Assembly (NCBI GenBank): GCA_944390045.1
Contig: CALXOO010000001.1
Location: 62,001-126,000 of the forward strand
Reading direction: 5' to 3'
Source of the DNA: an uncultured Spirochaetales bacterium
GTDB lineage: Bacteria > Spirochaetota > Spirochaetia > Sphaerochaetales > Sphaerochaetaceae
Length of the DNA: 64,000 nucleotides
Part shown: positions 53,788 to 62,491 of the stretch, piece after piece
Numbering within the stretch: position 1 is the first letter of the stretch
Layout: the number at the start of each line of letters is the position of its first letter
The notes under the pieces: generated by a model
Database searches by the model: none
What the model was told of the DNA's origin: nothing
What the model saw: only the letters and a program-made list of their open reading frames with translations
Made by a program: the position numbers and the translations under genes

Positions 53788-55083
53788 ATGGAGCAAAAGG
53801 CTGCCGGTTTTCTGAGAGCGCACAATCTTCTCCCGGAGCAGGTGGATGAGGAGAAGCTGCTGGAGTATTTCTTCAGCGAGATGGACAGGGGGCTGGCAGG
53901 ACAGCCGGGCTCACTGCCGATGATACCGACCTATACCCAGGAAGTGGACAGGGCCGCCTCCGGGGAGAAAGTCATTGTCCTTGATGCGGGCGGAACCAAT
54001 TTCCGCACCTGTCTGATCAGCTTCGATGAAAAAGGTGAGTTCACGATCGAGGACTTCAGAAAGGTCCCGATGCCCGGCATCAGGAGCGAGGTAAGCGCAA
54101 AGGAGTTCTTCTGCATCCTCGCAGACAATGTCGAGCGCTTCATCGACAAGGCGGACAGGATCGGTTTCTGCTTCAGCTACGAGGCCGGCATCACAGAGGA
54201 GCATGACGGCATTCCATATGCCTTTTCCAAGGAGATCAAGGCGCCGGAGGTCATCGGAAAACCGCTTGCCCGCACCCTGCTTGAGGAACTGGGCCGCAGA
54301 GGACACGATGTGAGCGGCAAGAAGTTCTCCGTCGTCAACGACACTGTGGCCACGCTGCTTGCCTGCAAGGCCTGTTACCACGGACCTTCCTCCGGCTCGA
54401 TCGGCTTCATTCTGGGAACAGGCACGAACACGGCCTACAGTGAGGAGATTGCGAATATCGGGAAGATCAGCACGGCCCAGAAGGGCAGGATGATCATCAA
54501 TGTCGAGTCCGGCGGTCTCGCCTATTCGAACAGCAGCGTTGATGACAGCTTCATCGCCTCGACGAACAATCCTGAGATCCACCATTTCGAGAAGCTGATC
54601 AGCGGAGCCTATCTGGGTCCGTATGCGAGGCATGTCATTTCCCTGGCCTGTCAGGAGAATGTCTTCTCACCCGGCTTCGTTTCCCGCTTCAGCGCGCTTG
54701 AGAGTCTGAGCACTACCCAGATGAGCTACTATCTTGAGGACTGCCACCGCCGGGATTACGACCTGGTGCGCTGTGTCGGCGACAACGAGGAGGATGCCGT
54801 GAACCTCTGGCTCATAATCCGCAATGTCATAGAGCGTGCGGCCAAGATGACGGCCGTCAACCTCTCCGCCGCCGTCCTGAAGAGCGGACTGGGCACCAAT
54901 CCCCGCTATCCGGTGATCATCAACGCAGACGGGACGACCTTCTACAAGACGGCCTTTCTTGAGGAGTATACGAAAAAGTACCTCTTCGACATTCTAGAGA
55001 AGAGGTACTCCAGATACACGAGAATGATCCGCATCGACGACAGCCCCGCACTCGGGGCCGCCATCGCGGGACTCTCAGTCTAA
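53788..55083 (+). CDS. Hexokinase (eukaryote-like family)
   Basis: 431 aa, phosphorylates hexoses with ATP. Phosphate-1 motif VLDAGGTNFRTCLI, sugar-binding GFCFSYEAG, VNDTVATLLA with the catalytic aspartate, and GFILGTGTNTAY. These are the hexokinase_1/2 family motifs found in eukaryotes and spirochaetes rather than the ROK type. ATG 53788 lies nine bases from GGAGGT. Its end overlaps the second phosphohexomutase by 9 bp. Confidence 0.9.
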   Translation: MEQKAAGFLRAHNLLPEQVDEEKLLEYFFSEMDRGLAGQPGSLPMIPTYTQEVDRAASGEKVIVLDAGGTNFRTCLISFDEKGEFTIEDFRKVPMPGIRSEVSAKEFFCILADNVERFIDKADRIGFCFSYEAGITEEHDGIPYAFSKEIKAPEVIGKPLARTLLEELGRRGHDVSGKKFSVVNDTVATLLACKACYHGPSSGSIGFILGTGTNTAYSEEIANIGKISTAQKGRMIINVESGGLAYSNSSVDDSFIASTNNPEIHHFEKLISGAYLGPYARHVISLACQENVFSPGFVSRFSALESLSTTQMSYYLEDCHRRDYDLVRCVGDNEEDAVNLWLIIRNVIERAAKMTAVNLSAAVLKSGLGTNPRYPVIINADGTTFYKTAFLEEYTKKYLFDILEKRYSRYTRMIRIDDSPALGAAIAGLSV

Positions 55084-56868
55084 GGCCCTGTCGGCCGCCT
55101 CTATCAGGGAGCGCTGCCATGACAGCAGTCTGTCGTGCAGCGCCTTCCTGTCACCTCTCACATCCACCAGCACTCTGAGCACGCTCTCCGTTCCGGAGGG
55201 TCTCAGCCACATGTATGCCTGGTGCCCGCCGTTCTCATCCAGCAGCACCATTTTGAGACCGCCCTTCGCCGCCTGTGAGCGGAAAGCCGGACCGAGGCCT
55301 ATCCTCTCGGTGGTGCCTTCTGTCTGGTGCTCCTCGTATGAGACTATGCCTTCCGCCTCAAGCGACATGCCCTCCCAGCCCGTGACGAACAGCCTTTCGT
55401 AGGCGTTCTTGAGACTGGCCCAGTCAGTATGTCTGACATGCATCTTCGCAAGAGAGGAGAAGGCTCCTGTCGTCGTGTAGACGGGCAGGGCGTCGATCAG
55501 TGCCTGTATGGATGCCTTTCCGTCCGGGCTCTTTCCCGTCAGGCGGCTGATGGCGAAATCATAGAGCTCTCTGTCCGAGAGGAGTTTCAGTATGCTCATG
55601 ACTGAATTCAGGGGATCGCGCACCTTTGCAGGATGAGTGATGTTTCCTCCGTTGCTTCCCTCGCCGAAGATGTGCACCGACCAGCCCTCATCCATGAGCT
55701 TATGGGCCAGGTTCACGACATTGGCCTCTCCGACTTCTGCACGGAAGACACTGGCACCGAAGCAGGCGGCCATTGCCTCGATCCTCTCACTGGTGGGGCA
55801 GTTCACGGCGATCGCGATCCTCTTCATGCCCTTTCTTGCCTGGTCTGCCAGCTCTATGGCCGCGACCAGGGCGAAGACCTCCTGGGCCTGGAGGATCTCA
55901 GCCCTGCCGTCATCCCTTATGTAGACGAAGTTGCCCCTGTCCCCGTCGTTGTCCGGGCAGTAGCCGAGGATGAATGCAGGATTGCTCCCGTGCATTCTCT
56001 CAAGCTCGTCCCTGCAGGGGATCAGGTTCTCTCCTTCGGGAACTATCGCGTGGACAACCTGACCCGCCCTGTTGTTGATGAAGTGTGTCGCACAGCCGAG
56101 GGAGGAGAGGAAGTCCTCATCAATGGAGAGACTGCGTGCCGAACCGTTGAGTTCTCCCACTATGCCGCAGCTGCTGCGGAAGCCGGAATCCACGCCGGCG
56201 GTGTCCAGCACGAAGCGCCGGTAGAAGGCCAGGGCCTTTTCCTTGTTGCCCTCAGCCGCCTCAAGGATCCGGTCCAGATCCTCTTCCTTCGCCGCAGCGC
56301 TGAGCGCCATTGCCGTCTCCACACAGCTGCCGGAAGCGACGGACTGCCTGAGCATGTCCGCCATCCTGTCCGAGATGCTTCTCTCATAGACTCCGCCGTC
56401 ACGGCCGAACTTGAAGCCGTTGTGGCCGATCGGGTTGTGGCTTGCCGAGATGTAGCAGAACGCGTCATGCCCGTCGTGGGACCAGGCCATGGTCTCCGGA
56501 GCTGCGGAGATGAACAGATACTCCACATCTGCTCCCAGCCCGCTGAGCACCCTCATCACTATGTAAGAGAGGATGCGGCCTGTCGGGCGCGCGTCAACTG
56601 CCAGAAGTATTCTGGGCCGGCTCACGCCGAGGCTGTCATACAGGACCTTTGCGATATGGGCGGTTATGACCGCGTCCGCATCCGAGATGTGCTCATCCGC
56701 ATCTTCCTCATCCTTGCTTGCGGCAAAGATGTTTCTCCATCCGGAGGCTGAGAGAATATAGCCCTCAAGTGCCTTCTGCACATCCTGTGCGCCGATTCTG
56801 ATGTCCCTCAATGGGTCTGCTGCGCTGTCGCACACCAGATACCCTGTCTTTCTGTCTATGTACTTCAT
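55075..56868 (-). CDS. Phosphoglucomutase/phosphomannomutase (second copy)
   Basis: 597 aa, larger than the mutase at 9.7 kb. Phosphoserine loop ISASHNPIGHNGFKFGRDGG, metal loop PDNDGDRG, sugar loop FGEGSNGG, phosphate loop LRPSGTESVLRV. The N-terminal 60 residues lack the usual start of the family. TGC-TATACT on this strand ends seven bases before the ATG, so it is predicted leaderless. It faces hexokinase, whose product is a likely substrate. Confidence 0.85.
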   Translation of the reverse strand: MKYIDRKTGYLVCDSAADPLRDIRIGAQDVQKALEGYILSASGWRNIFAASKDEEDADEHISDADAVITAHIAKVLYDSLGVSRPRILLAVDARPTGRILSYIVMRVLSGLGADVEYLFISAAPETMAWSHDGHDAFCYISASHNPIGHNGFKFGRDGGVYERSISDRMADMLRQSVASGSCVETAMALSAAAKEEDLDRILEAAEGNKEKALAFYRRFVLDTAGVDSGFRSSCGIVGELNGSARSLSIDEDFLSSLGCATHFINNRAGQVVHAIVPEGENLIPCRDELERMHGSNPAFILGYCPDNDGDRGNFVYIRDDGRAEILQAQEVFALVAAIELADQARKGMKRIAIAVNCPTSERIEAMAACFGASVFRAEVGEANVVNLAHKLMDEGWSVHIFGEGSNGGNITHPAKVRDPLNSVMSILKLLSDRELYDFAISRLTGKSPDGKASIQALIDALPVYTTTGAFSSLAKMHVRHTDWASLKNAYERLFVTGWEGMSLEAEGIVSYEEHQTEGTTERIGLGPAFRSQAAKGGLKMVLLDENGGHQAYMWLRPSGTESVLRVLVDVRGDRKALHDRLLSWQRSLIEAADRALD

Positions 56869-56875
56869 GGCGGGA

Positions 56876-56884
56876 AGTATAGCA
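56876..56884 (-). promoter_or_regulatory. Extended -10, leaderless promoter of the second mutase
   Basis: On the minus strand TGC-TATACT (56884-56876), then seven bases to the ATG at 56868. Confidence 0.55.
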
Positions 56885-56890
56885 CAGTCT

Positions 56891-56919
56891 TTGACGAAGA
56901 TGTGGATTTGGTTGAGAAT
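56891..56919 (+). promoter_or_regulatory. Predicted leaderless promoter of pyridoxal kinase gene
   Basis: TTGACG (56891-56896), 17-bp spacer, GAGAAT (56914-56919), eight bases to the ATG at 56928. Confidence 0.5.
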
Positions 56920-56927
56920 GGGTAGTC

Positions 56928-57746
56928 ATGAAAAGCGCGCTGGCAATCCATGATCTGAGCTGTCACGGCGCAAGCAGCCTCTCGGTCGCGATGCCGATAC
57001 TGCTTGCCTCCTCAATCGATCTGTCCATACTTCCCTCGACTCTTCTCTCCAGCCAGAGTGATGGTTTTGAAGGGCTCTACTGCAGGGATCTGGGAGGGGA
57101 GTGCAGGCGGATAATGGATGTGTGGAGGGGTTACGGACTGCACTTCGACAGTCTCTATTCGGGCTATCTCGGCGACAGGGGACATCAGGATCTGGTCATG
57201 GCTGCCAGGAGAGACTTCCTGAAAGCTGATGCCCTGATACTCACTGATCCAGTCCTGGGAGACGGCGGGGATCTGTATCAGAACCTCACATCCGGTCATG
57301 TTGACATGATGAGGGAACTCGTGAAGGGGAGTGATGTCATCACACCGAACTGGACTGAGGCCTGTCTCCTTCTGTCAGCTCCGGTCGCACAGGAGGTCAG
57401 TGTGCGGGATGCCGAGGCTGCCGCCGGAGAACTCAGTGCCCGCTCCGGCGCCGCGGTCGTGATCACCAGCGTGCCGCTGACCGGCGGTTTCCTGGCCAAC
57501 TGCGCATTCGACGGATCTGAGGCACGGATCTTCGGCTTCGACAGGCTGCAGACAAGCTATCCCGGAAGCGGTGACATGTTCGCCTCCCTGCTTCTGTCGT
57601 TCATGCTCAACGGAAGCTCCTTCTTCGTCTCCTGCCGCAGGGCGACTGCTGTGTCCAGCCACGCGATCGCCTGCACGCTCCGTGATGGAAGGGAACGGAG
57701 ACAGGGCGTGAATGTGGCCTATGCCGTCAGTTCCCTGTCAGACTGA
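56928..57746 (+). CDS. Pyridoxal kinase (PdxK/PdxY-like)
   Basis: Ribokinase-fold vitamin B6 kinase, 272 aa. HDLSCHGASSLS, DPVLGDGG, TPNWTEACLLL and the catalytic YPGSGDMFASLLL (anion hole and aspartate). In Gram-positive relatives of this type the enzyme may phosphorylate pyridoxine as well. Overlaps patatin by 20 bp at the 3' end. Confidence 0.85.
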   Translation: MKSALAIHDLSCHGASSLSVAMPILLASSIDLSILPSTLLSSQSDGFEGLYCRDLGGECRRIMDVWRGYGLHFDSLYSGYLGDRGHQDLVMAARRDFLKADALILTDPVLGDGGDLYQNLTSGHVDMMRELVKGSDVITPNWTEACLLLSAPVAQEVSVRDAEAAAGELSARSGAAVVITSVPLTGGFLANCAFDGSEARIFGFDRLQTSYPGSGDMFASLLLSFMLNGSSFFVSCRRATAVSSHAIACTLRDGRERRQGVNVAYAVSSLSD

Positions 57747-58863
57747 GCGCGTCCTCCCTCTCCAGTCTGACGCCGGGAAGGCTGGTCCTTGAGGCCAGCC
57801 TTGTCAGATAAGCTATGATCTCAGCCTTCTTTTCCTCATAGAGCTTTCCGGCTCCTTCCACGAGGATCCTCATGCTCTCATCCCTTGTGTCGTCGAGCCT
57901 GATCTTCTCCCTGGACACGCTGCCGCTTATCCTGGTGTACACGACATCCGGCAGGCAAGAGAGCGACTGCTCGACCAGCGACATCTGTGCGCTGGGGTAC
58001 ATCTTCATCACCGGCTCAGCCCATCCGGCTATTCCTGTGAGTCCCTCCTGTGGATTGAATGTATAGATCCCGCGTGCCGTGGACAGGGACAGTATGTGAA
58101 AGCGGCTGCAGTGCGGATAGAGCCTTCTGGCCTCGCAATAGGCCACCAGGGCAGGATCATTTGCCACAAGTCCTCCGTCCAGCAGGGCCGCCTGACGGCC
58201 CTCCGGATCCCTGGTGTAGAAAGGAGGAAAGTAGAGCGGGGCGGCGCTTGATGCGCGGGCGGCACAGCGTGCCTCCATATCCTTCCATTCATTGTATGAT
58301 GAGAGGACCACGGCCCTTCCTGACAGGCTGTCGTAGGCCACAGCCAGGCAGGGCACGAGGGCAGCTGACAGTCTGACGTCACCGTAACTTGCCAGCAGGA
58401 AGTCCTCAAGGGATGCGGCGTCGTATTTGTCGGCGAATACTGTGCCGAATAGCCTGCCTTTCTGATGGAAGATCTTCTTCGCATTGTCGAGATAGAGACC
58501 TGCAAGGCAGGCAGGGTCTCCGGCGCGGACTATATAGCCGTCAAGGACCTCTTCCTTCCTGAAAAAAACCTTCCTGCTGATATGTCTGACCGCTGTCCTC
58601 TCTCCGGCTTCCTGCCGGATTCCCAGACCCGGGAGCGTGATGCCGAGTGAGAGCAGGGCGCCTGTGGAGGTGCCGGCGACAAGGTCGAAATGACTGTAAA
58701 GCGGTCTGTCGTCTCCCAGACCCTTCAGATCCTGTGCCAGCCTGGCGAGAATGATTGCGGGTATGATCCCGCGGATTCCGCCGCCGTCGATTGAGAGAAT
58801 GAACCTCTCCTCCGGCTCACTGGCGGCATTCCTGTGCCCAAGTAGATCTATCCATCTGCCCAT
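57727..58863 (-). CDS. Patatin-like phospholipase
   Basis: 378 aa. Oxyanion motif DGGGIRGIIP (26-35), nucleophile S66 in GTSTG, and catalytic aspartate in LLDGGLVANDP. Patatins hydrolyse acyl chains of membrane lipids; no signal peptide, so it acts in the cytosol or at the inner membrane face. ATG 58863 is used rather than a TTG three codons earlier. Confidence 0.88.
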   Translation of the reverse strand: MGRWIDLLGHRNAASEPEERFILSIDGGGIRGIIPAIILARLAQDLKGLGDDRPLYSHFDLVAGTSTGALLSLGITLPGLGIRQEAGERTAVRHISRKVFFRKEEVLDGYIVRAGDPACLAGLYLDNAKKIFHQKGRLFGTVFADKYDAASLEDFLLASYGDVRLSAALVPCLAVAYDSLSGRAVVLSSYNEWKDMEARCAARASSAAPLYFPPFYTRDPEGRQAALLDGGLVANDPALVAYCEARRLYPHCSRFHILSLSTARGIYTFNPQEGLTGIAGWAEPVMKMYPSAQMSLVEQSLSCLPDVVYTRISGSVSREKIRLDDTRDESMRILVEGAGKLYEEKKAEIIAYLTRLASRTSLPGVRLEREDALSLTGN

Positions 58864-58876
58864 AGCTGTCAAATCT

Positions 58877-58885
58877 TGCTACACT
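58877..58885 (+). promoter_or_regulatory. Extended -10, leaderless start of radical SAM gene
   Basis: TGC-TACACT (58877-58885), then seven bases to the ATG at 58893. Same nonamer as at 9025. Confidence 0.55.
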
Positions 58886-58892
58886 TTGGCCG

Positions 58893-59843
58893 ATGGGTCA
58901 ATTGAGCGTTTACAGTGAATGTGTGCTCTGTCCGAACATGTGCCGTGTGGACAGACATGTGGCCAGGGGTGCCTGCGGTCAGACTGATGTCGTGAAGATA
59001 GCCTGGTGCGGACTGCACCGGGGAGAGGAGCCGCCGGTCAGCGGGCAGAAGGGCAGCGGGATGATCTTCTTCACCGGCTGTCCCCTGGGCTGCCGTTTCT
59101 GCCAGAACTGGCAGATTTCATCTCCTCTCGAGTCCGCGTACGGCATATGCGTCAGCATACGGGAGCTTTCGGACCTGATGCTCTCGCTTCAGGATCAGGG
59201 AGCCGCATCGCTGAATCTTGTCACCGGAACGCACTTCATTCCATCAGTCACGGCGGCGCTCGATGACGCTGAGAGCCGCGGCCTGCAGCTGCCTGTCGTC
59301 TGGAACAGCTCCGGTTATGAGAGCATTGAGGGCCTTGAGCTCATCGATCCCTATGTGGATCTCTATCTTGTTGATGTGAAGACACTCTCAGGACGGGTCG
59401 CAGACATCTTCTGCGGCAGGCGCAAATACGTCGACTGCATTTCAGGTGTGATGGATTTCATCACGGCGCACCATCCCCATACTGATCTGGACAGACTCAG
59501 CGGGACACTTGTACGCCACCTGGTCTTTCCCGGAGAGCTGGACGCGACGCGCGAATTCCTGCGTGTCTATGCCTCCAGGTGGATGAAAAGCACGGCCCTC
59601 TCACTCATGGTCCAGTTCATCCCGCCCAAGCAGGATGCGAGCTTCCCTCCGCTGAGCGAGGCAGATTACGACAGCCTCGTCGACCTGCTCGAGGAGCTGG
59701 ACATAGACGAGGGCTTCATCCAGGACCCCGGCGACGATGATGTGCTGTGGATCCCGGATTTCAGGCGCGACGTGCCCTTTCCTGCGTCCTTCGCGGATGC
59801 CAATCCGCTCTTTCTGGAGCTGAAGAGGCGCCTCAGCCGATAG
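58893..59843 (+). CDS. Radical SAM protein, PflA-related
   Basis: 316 aa. The cluster motif is GCPLGCRFC (C63, C67, C70; CX3CX2C), preceded by an N-terminal Cys-rich region (C10, C13, C17, C28, C39) that could bind iron or a second cluster. FFTGCPLGCRFCQNW resembles pyruvate formate-lyase activating enzyme and AmmeMemoRadiSam proteins. Target unknown. Overlaps the UMP kinase gene by 11 bp. Confidence 0.8.
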   Translation: MGQLSVYSECVLCPNMCRVDRHVARGACGQTDVVKIAWCGLHRGEEPPVSGQKGSGMIFFTGCPLGCRFCQNWQISSPLESAYGICVSIRELSDLMLSLQDQGAASLNLVTGTHFIPSVTAALDDAESRGLQLPVVWNSSGYESIEGLELIDPYVDLYLVDVKTLSGRVADIFCGRRKYVDCISGVMDFITAHHPHTDLDRLSGTLVRHLVFPGELDATREFLRVYASRWMKSTALSLMVQFIPPKQDASFPPLSEADYDSLVDLLEELDIDEGFIQDPGDDDVLWIPDFRRDVPFPASFADANPLFLELKRRLSR

Positions 59844-60525
59844 ATGTTCCCACGAAGGGCCTTCCGGTCAGGATGGCCAGTGTGTTCTCTATGTTCTTTC
59901 CGTCTGCGCAGATGACCCTCATTCCGCTCTCAGCTGCCATGGTGCTCGCGATCGGGTCGAAGGGTGTATTCTTGCCGGGCTCCCAGGTGGTTCCCACGAT
60001 CTTCCGGAAGTCCTCCCAGCTGATGCTGTCGATCGGCCTCGCATCCGGGTTCCTGCGCGGATCGTCAGTGTAAACCTTCGCGATATTAGACAGATTGACG
60101 ACAGTGTCAGCTCCGAAGCGGCGGGCCAGATAGACTGCATCCGTATCGGTGCTGAATCCCGGCTTCCATCCTGCGGCGACCAGCACCCGGCCGCAGAAAG
60201 TCACTTCCGGATCGAGCGGATCGGTCACAAGTGCGTCCTGACAGTAGTCGCTGAAGATGGCGCGCACCAGGGCTCCGTTGAGGTGCGTGGCCTTTATCCC
60301 GAGCCAGTCCTGGCTTTCAGGATCCGAATCAGGCCTCACGGTGCGCAGCGCACCCTGATATATCCTTGCCGGAGCGCCTCCTCCGCATACGAGCACGAGA
60401 CGGCGTGTTTCATCCTCATCCAGATAAGCTGCGACTGCGGCCCTGAAGGCTGACAGGAAGTCCGTGTCGACCTTATCCGGCGCTATTATCGATCCTCCGA
60501 GTGACAAGACTGTTGTTCTGGGCAT
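59833..60525 (-). CDS. UMP kinase, archaeal-type
   Basis: Amino-acid-kinase-fold enzyme of 230 aa, short like archaeal UMP kinases. VLSLGGSIIAPD, VCGGGAPAR, TDTDAVYLARRFGADTVVNLSN (20 residues or fewer quoted) and KVYTDDPRRNPDA. Phosphorylates UMP to UDP. AGGAGT precedes ATG 60525; longer frames upstream are rejected. Diverges from ssb. Confidence 0.82.
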   Translation of the reverse strand: MPRTTVLSLGGSIIAPDKVDTDFLSAFRAAVAAYLDEDETRRLVLVCGGGAPARIYQGALRTVRPDSDPESQDWLGIKATHLNGALVRAIFSDYCQDALVTDPLDPEVTFCGRVLVAAGWKPGFSTDTDAVYLARRFGADTVVNLSNIAKVYTDDPRRNPDARPIDSISWEDFRKIVGTTWEPGKNTPFDPIASTMAAESGMRVICADGKNIENTLAILTGRPFVGTSIG

Positions 60526-60601
60526 TGTTGACTCCTTCCTGGAAAGGAATTTTACACTCTTGCCGTGCTTTTTGTGTAGTGAGGTGCAGGAGGAAATGAT
60601 C

Positions 60602-61048
60602 ATGAATCATCTCAACTCACTACTGATCGAAGGTGTGGTCGCCCAGAATCCTGAGGCGAAGACCACGAACGGCGGCGGACAGCTCGTCGTTTTCACCATT
60701 GTGTCCCACCGCTACACGAAGCCGCGGGAGCGGGAAGGGGAGGCCTGGTCGGATGAGGCCATCTTCCTTGACGTGCTTGCCTGGGGCTCGCTGGGAGGCA
60801 AGTGCATGGATCTGGTCGAAAAGGGCATGACAGTCCGGATTGTCGGCCGTTTCCGTCTGTCCAGCTATACGAACAGGGAGGGTGCCGTCAGGACCCGTGC
60901 CAGCGTGATCGCCCAGCACATCGAGTTCAGGCGTCGCAGGTCATCCTCACAGGAGCTGGAGGCCGGTGAGGAGGAGTTTGCCCTCAATGCCGACAGCCGG
61001 GAGGAGATGCCGCCGGTCAGCGAGCCGCTTGTCATCTACGAATACTGA
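60602..61048 (+). CDS. ssb: Single-stranded DNA-binding protein
   Basis: 148 aa; OB fold about 1-108 (NSLLIEGVVAQNPE, FTIVSHRYTK, FLDVLAWGSLG, VRIVGRFRLSSY). The tail is acidic but ends VSEPLVIYEY, not the DDDIPF-type tip that recruits repair proteins. ATG 60602 is eight bases from AGGAGG; an ATG six bases earlier is in frame. Confidence 0.85.
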   Translation: MNHLNSLLIEGVVAQNPEAKTTNGGGQLVVFTIVSHRYTKPREREGEAWSDEAIFLDVLAWGSLGGKCMDLVEKGMTVRIVGRFRLSSYTNREGAVRTRASVIAQHIEFRRRRSSSQELEAGEEEFALNADSREEMPPVSEPLVIYEY

Positions 61049-61063
61049 TGGTCATGGCTGACT

Positions 61064-61097
61064 GCGGGGCTCCTTTTTGTCCTTGAAGGGGCCCCGC
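61064..61097. repeat. Strong 12-bp hairpin between ssb and the thioredoxin-fold gene
   Basis: GCGGGGCTCCTT pairs with AAGGGGCCCCGC (one G-U), loop of 10. No U-run follows, so not a classic terminator. A TGG-TAGACT extended -10 begins at 61104, seven bases downstream. Confidence 0.6.
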
Positions 61098-61131
61098 ATA
61101 AGCTGGTAGACTCTGCCCAGGAGGAGTCATT

Positions 61132-61476
61132 ATGGAAAAGATAAGCAAGGACAGGCTGAGAGAATGTCTTATGGAGAAGGAGTACATGGTGCTCCTCTTT
61201 TCCTCCGCAATGGATGTCAACAGCGTTCTGGCAGAGAATGCGCTGGAGAGCCTGATGGATTCATACAGTGCTTCGACATCCTTCTATAAGAGCGATATAA
61301 CCGAGGATGTCTCGCTGGCCCAGGTGTACAGCGTCTTCTCGACGCCGCGCATCCTGGTCTTCAGGAAGGGCAATCTGCTCGAGGCGGTCACCGGAGTGAT
61401 GTCGCATGCGGTCATGAGGGGCTTCCTGGACCGCGTCATCAGTCATCAGGAATGTACTCCCGGCTCCCGTTCATGA
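61132..61476 (+). CDS. Thioredoxin-fold protein lacking the CXXC motif
   Basis: 114 aa. Strand-helix pattern VLLFSSAMDVNS at the usual active-site position has no cysteines, while the cis-proline loop VFSTPRILVFRKG and GVMSHAVMRGFLD fit a thioredoxin fold. So it is probably a binding or structural protein rather than an oxidoreductase. AGGAGGAG precedes the ATG. Its last 38 bases overlap the lamin-tail lipoprotein. Confidence 0.6.
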   Translation: MEKISKDRLRECLMEKEYMVLLFSSAMDVNSVLAENALESLMDSYSASTSFYKSDITEDVSLAQVYSVFSTPRILVFRKGNLLEAVTGVMSHAVMRGFLDRVISHQECTPGSRS

Positions 61477-62404
61477 AGCCGAAGCTCTGACCCCTGGTCT
61501 CTGTTATGAAGAAGTCTGAGGCCCTGTTGGTGTCATTATCCAGGCCAAGGCGCCTGGAGACAGAGCGTGTTGATGTCGAATGCTTCGAGTTGAATGCTGG
61601 GCCCATCCAGTCAAAATCCGCTGTCAGCTCGTTGTAGCTGGCCTCCACCCGGCGTGAGCCGAAGCCGGAGTATGTCACCGCCTCGGCGTTCGTGTAGACA
61701 AGACAGTCAATGACTCCGGCATCGCTGCCGGGGGACTCATACAGGACGAGTGCCCCGTTGTTCGTGGGCAGTCCCTCACCGCTGGCTGCTGTCAGGTTTA
61801 TTGTCCTGCTGCCGTCTTCCTGCAGTATCTCCTCTTCTTCAGGCACGGCTGTCCAGAAGACGACGACATAGTCCCCCTTCCTGACTTCGAGGGAAGGGAA
61901 GGTGAATGCGTGTGTTTCATTTCCCATTGTCCCGTCCATGATGCACAATCCCTCCAGATTCCCGTCGCCCCTCACCTCGAGTTCGATGCGCTGTGGCTGG
62001 GTCTCAGTCCCCTTGCTGGAGAACTCGTTTATCTGGACAGCGGCCAGTCTGTCGTTGTGTCCATGCACAGTGAGGCTGAAGGCCGCGCTGTTGTATGAGC
62101 CGTCCCTGACCCTGACAAAGAGAGTGGACGCATCCGAGACTGTAAGCCTGTGGGGGCTGAGGATCAGGACACTGTTTCCTCCCTCCTGAACCGCCTCGGC
62201 GCTCACTCCGTCAAGGCGTGCGTCCTCCAGTGTGATGTTCTCGCTGAAGACAAGCGATATGGTATGTCCGTCAAGGATCTCCATTTCCTCAAGCACAGGC
62301 AGCTGTCTGTCCTGGCTTGCCAGTGAGTTGATGATATTGCCCAGACCAGGCTCCCGGCAGCCCAGGACCAGCAGGCAGATGATTAGGCAGACAGCGGTCT
62401 TCAT
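61439..62404 (-). CDS. Lipoprotein with lamin-tail-like domain
   Basis: 321 aa. Signal ends in lipobox LVLGC (cysteine at 16). An N-terminal Big_5-like strand region (LEEMEILDGHTISLVFSEN) precedes a lamin-tail domain beginning VQINEFSSKGTETQPQRIELEV, with DGNLEGLCIMDG and GDYVVVFW; this domain is common in spirochaete surface proteins. ATG 62404 is chosen for the short signal peptide; a TTG at 62440 with AAGGAAA is possible. Confidence 0.75.
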   Translation of the reverse strand: MKTAVCLIICLLVLGCREPGLGNIINSLASQDRQLPVLEEMEILDGHTISLVFSENITLEDARLDGVSAEAVQEGGNSVLILSPHRLTVSDASTLFVRVRDGSYNSAAFSLTVHGHNDRLAAVQINEFSSKGTETQPQRIELEVRGDGNLEGLCIMDGTMGNETHAFTFPSLEVRKGDYVVVFWTAVPEEEEILQEDGSRTINLTAASGEGLPTNNGALVLYESPGSDAGVIDCLVYTNAEAVTYSGFGSRRVEASYNELTADFDWMGPAFNSKHSTSTRSVSRRLGLDNDTNRASDFFITETRGQSFGFMNGSREYIPDD

Positions 62405-62432
62405 ACTGACCAGTCGGGAAAAAAGGGCACTT

Positions 62433-62459
62433 TTGACCAAATTTCCTTCTTGCTATATT
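62433..62459 (+). promoter_or_regulatory. Predicted argH promoter
   Basis: TTGACC (62433-62438), 15-bp spacer, extended TGC-TATATT (62451-62459). The leader of about 26 bases has an AAGGGGG ribosome site. Confidence 0.55.
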
Positions 62460-62491
62460 CTCCTAACACCAACAGGAACAAGGGGGCCGGC

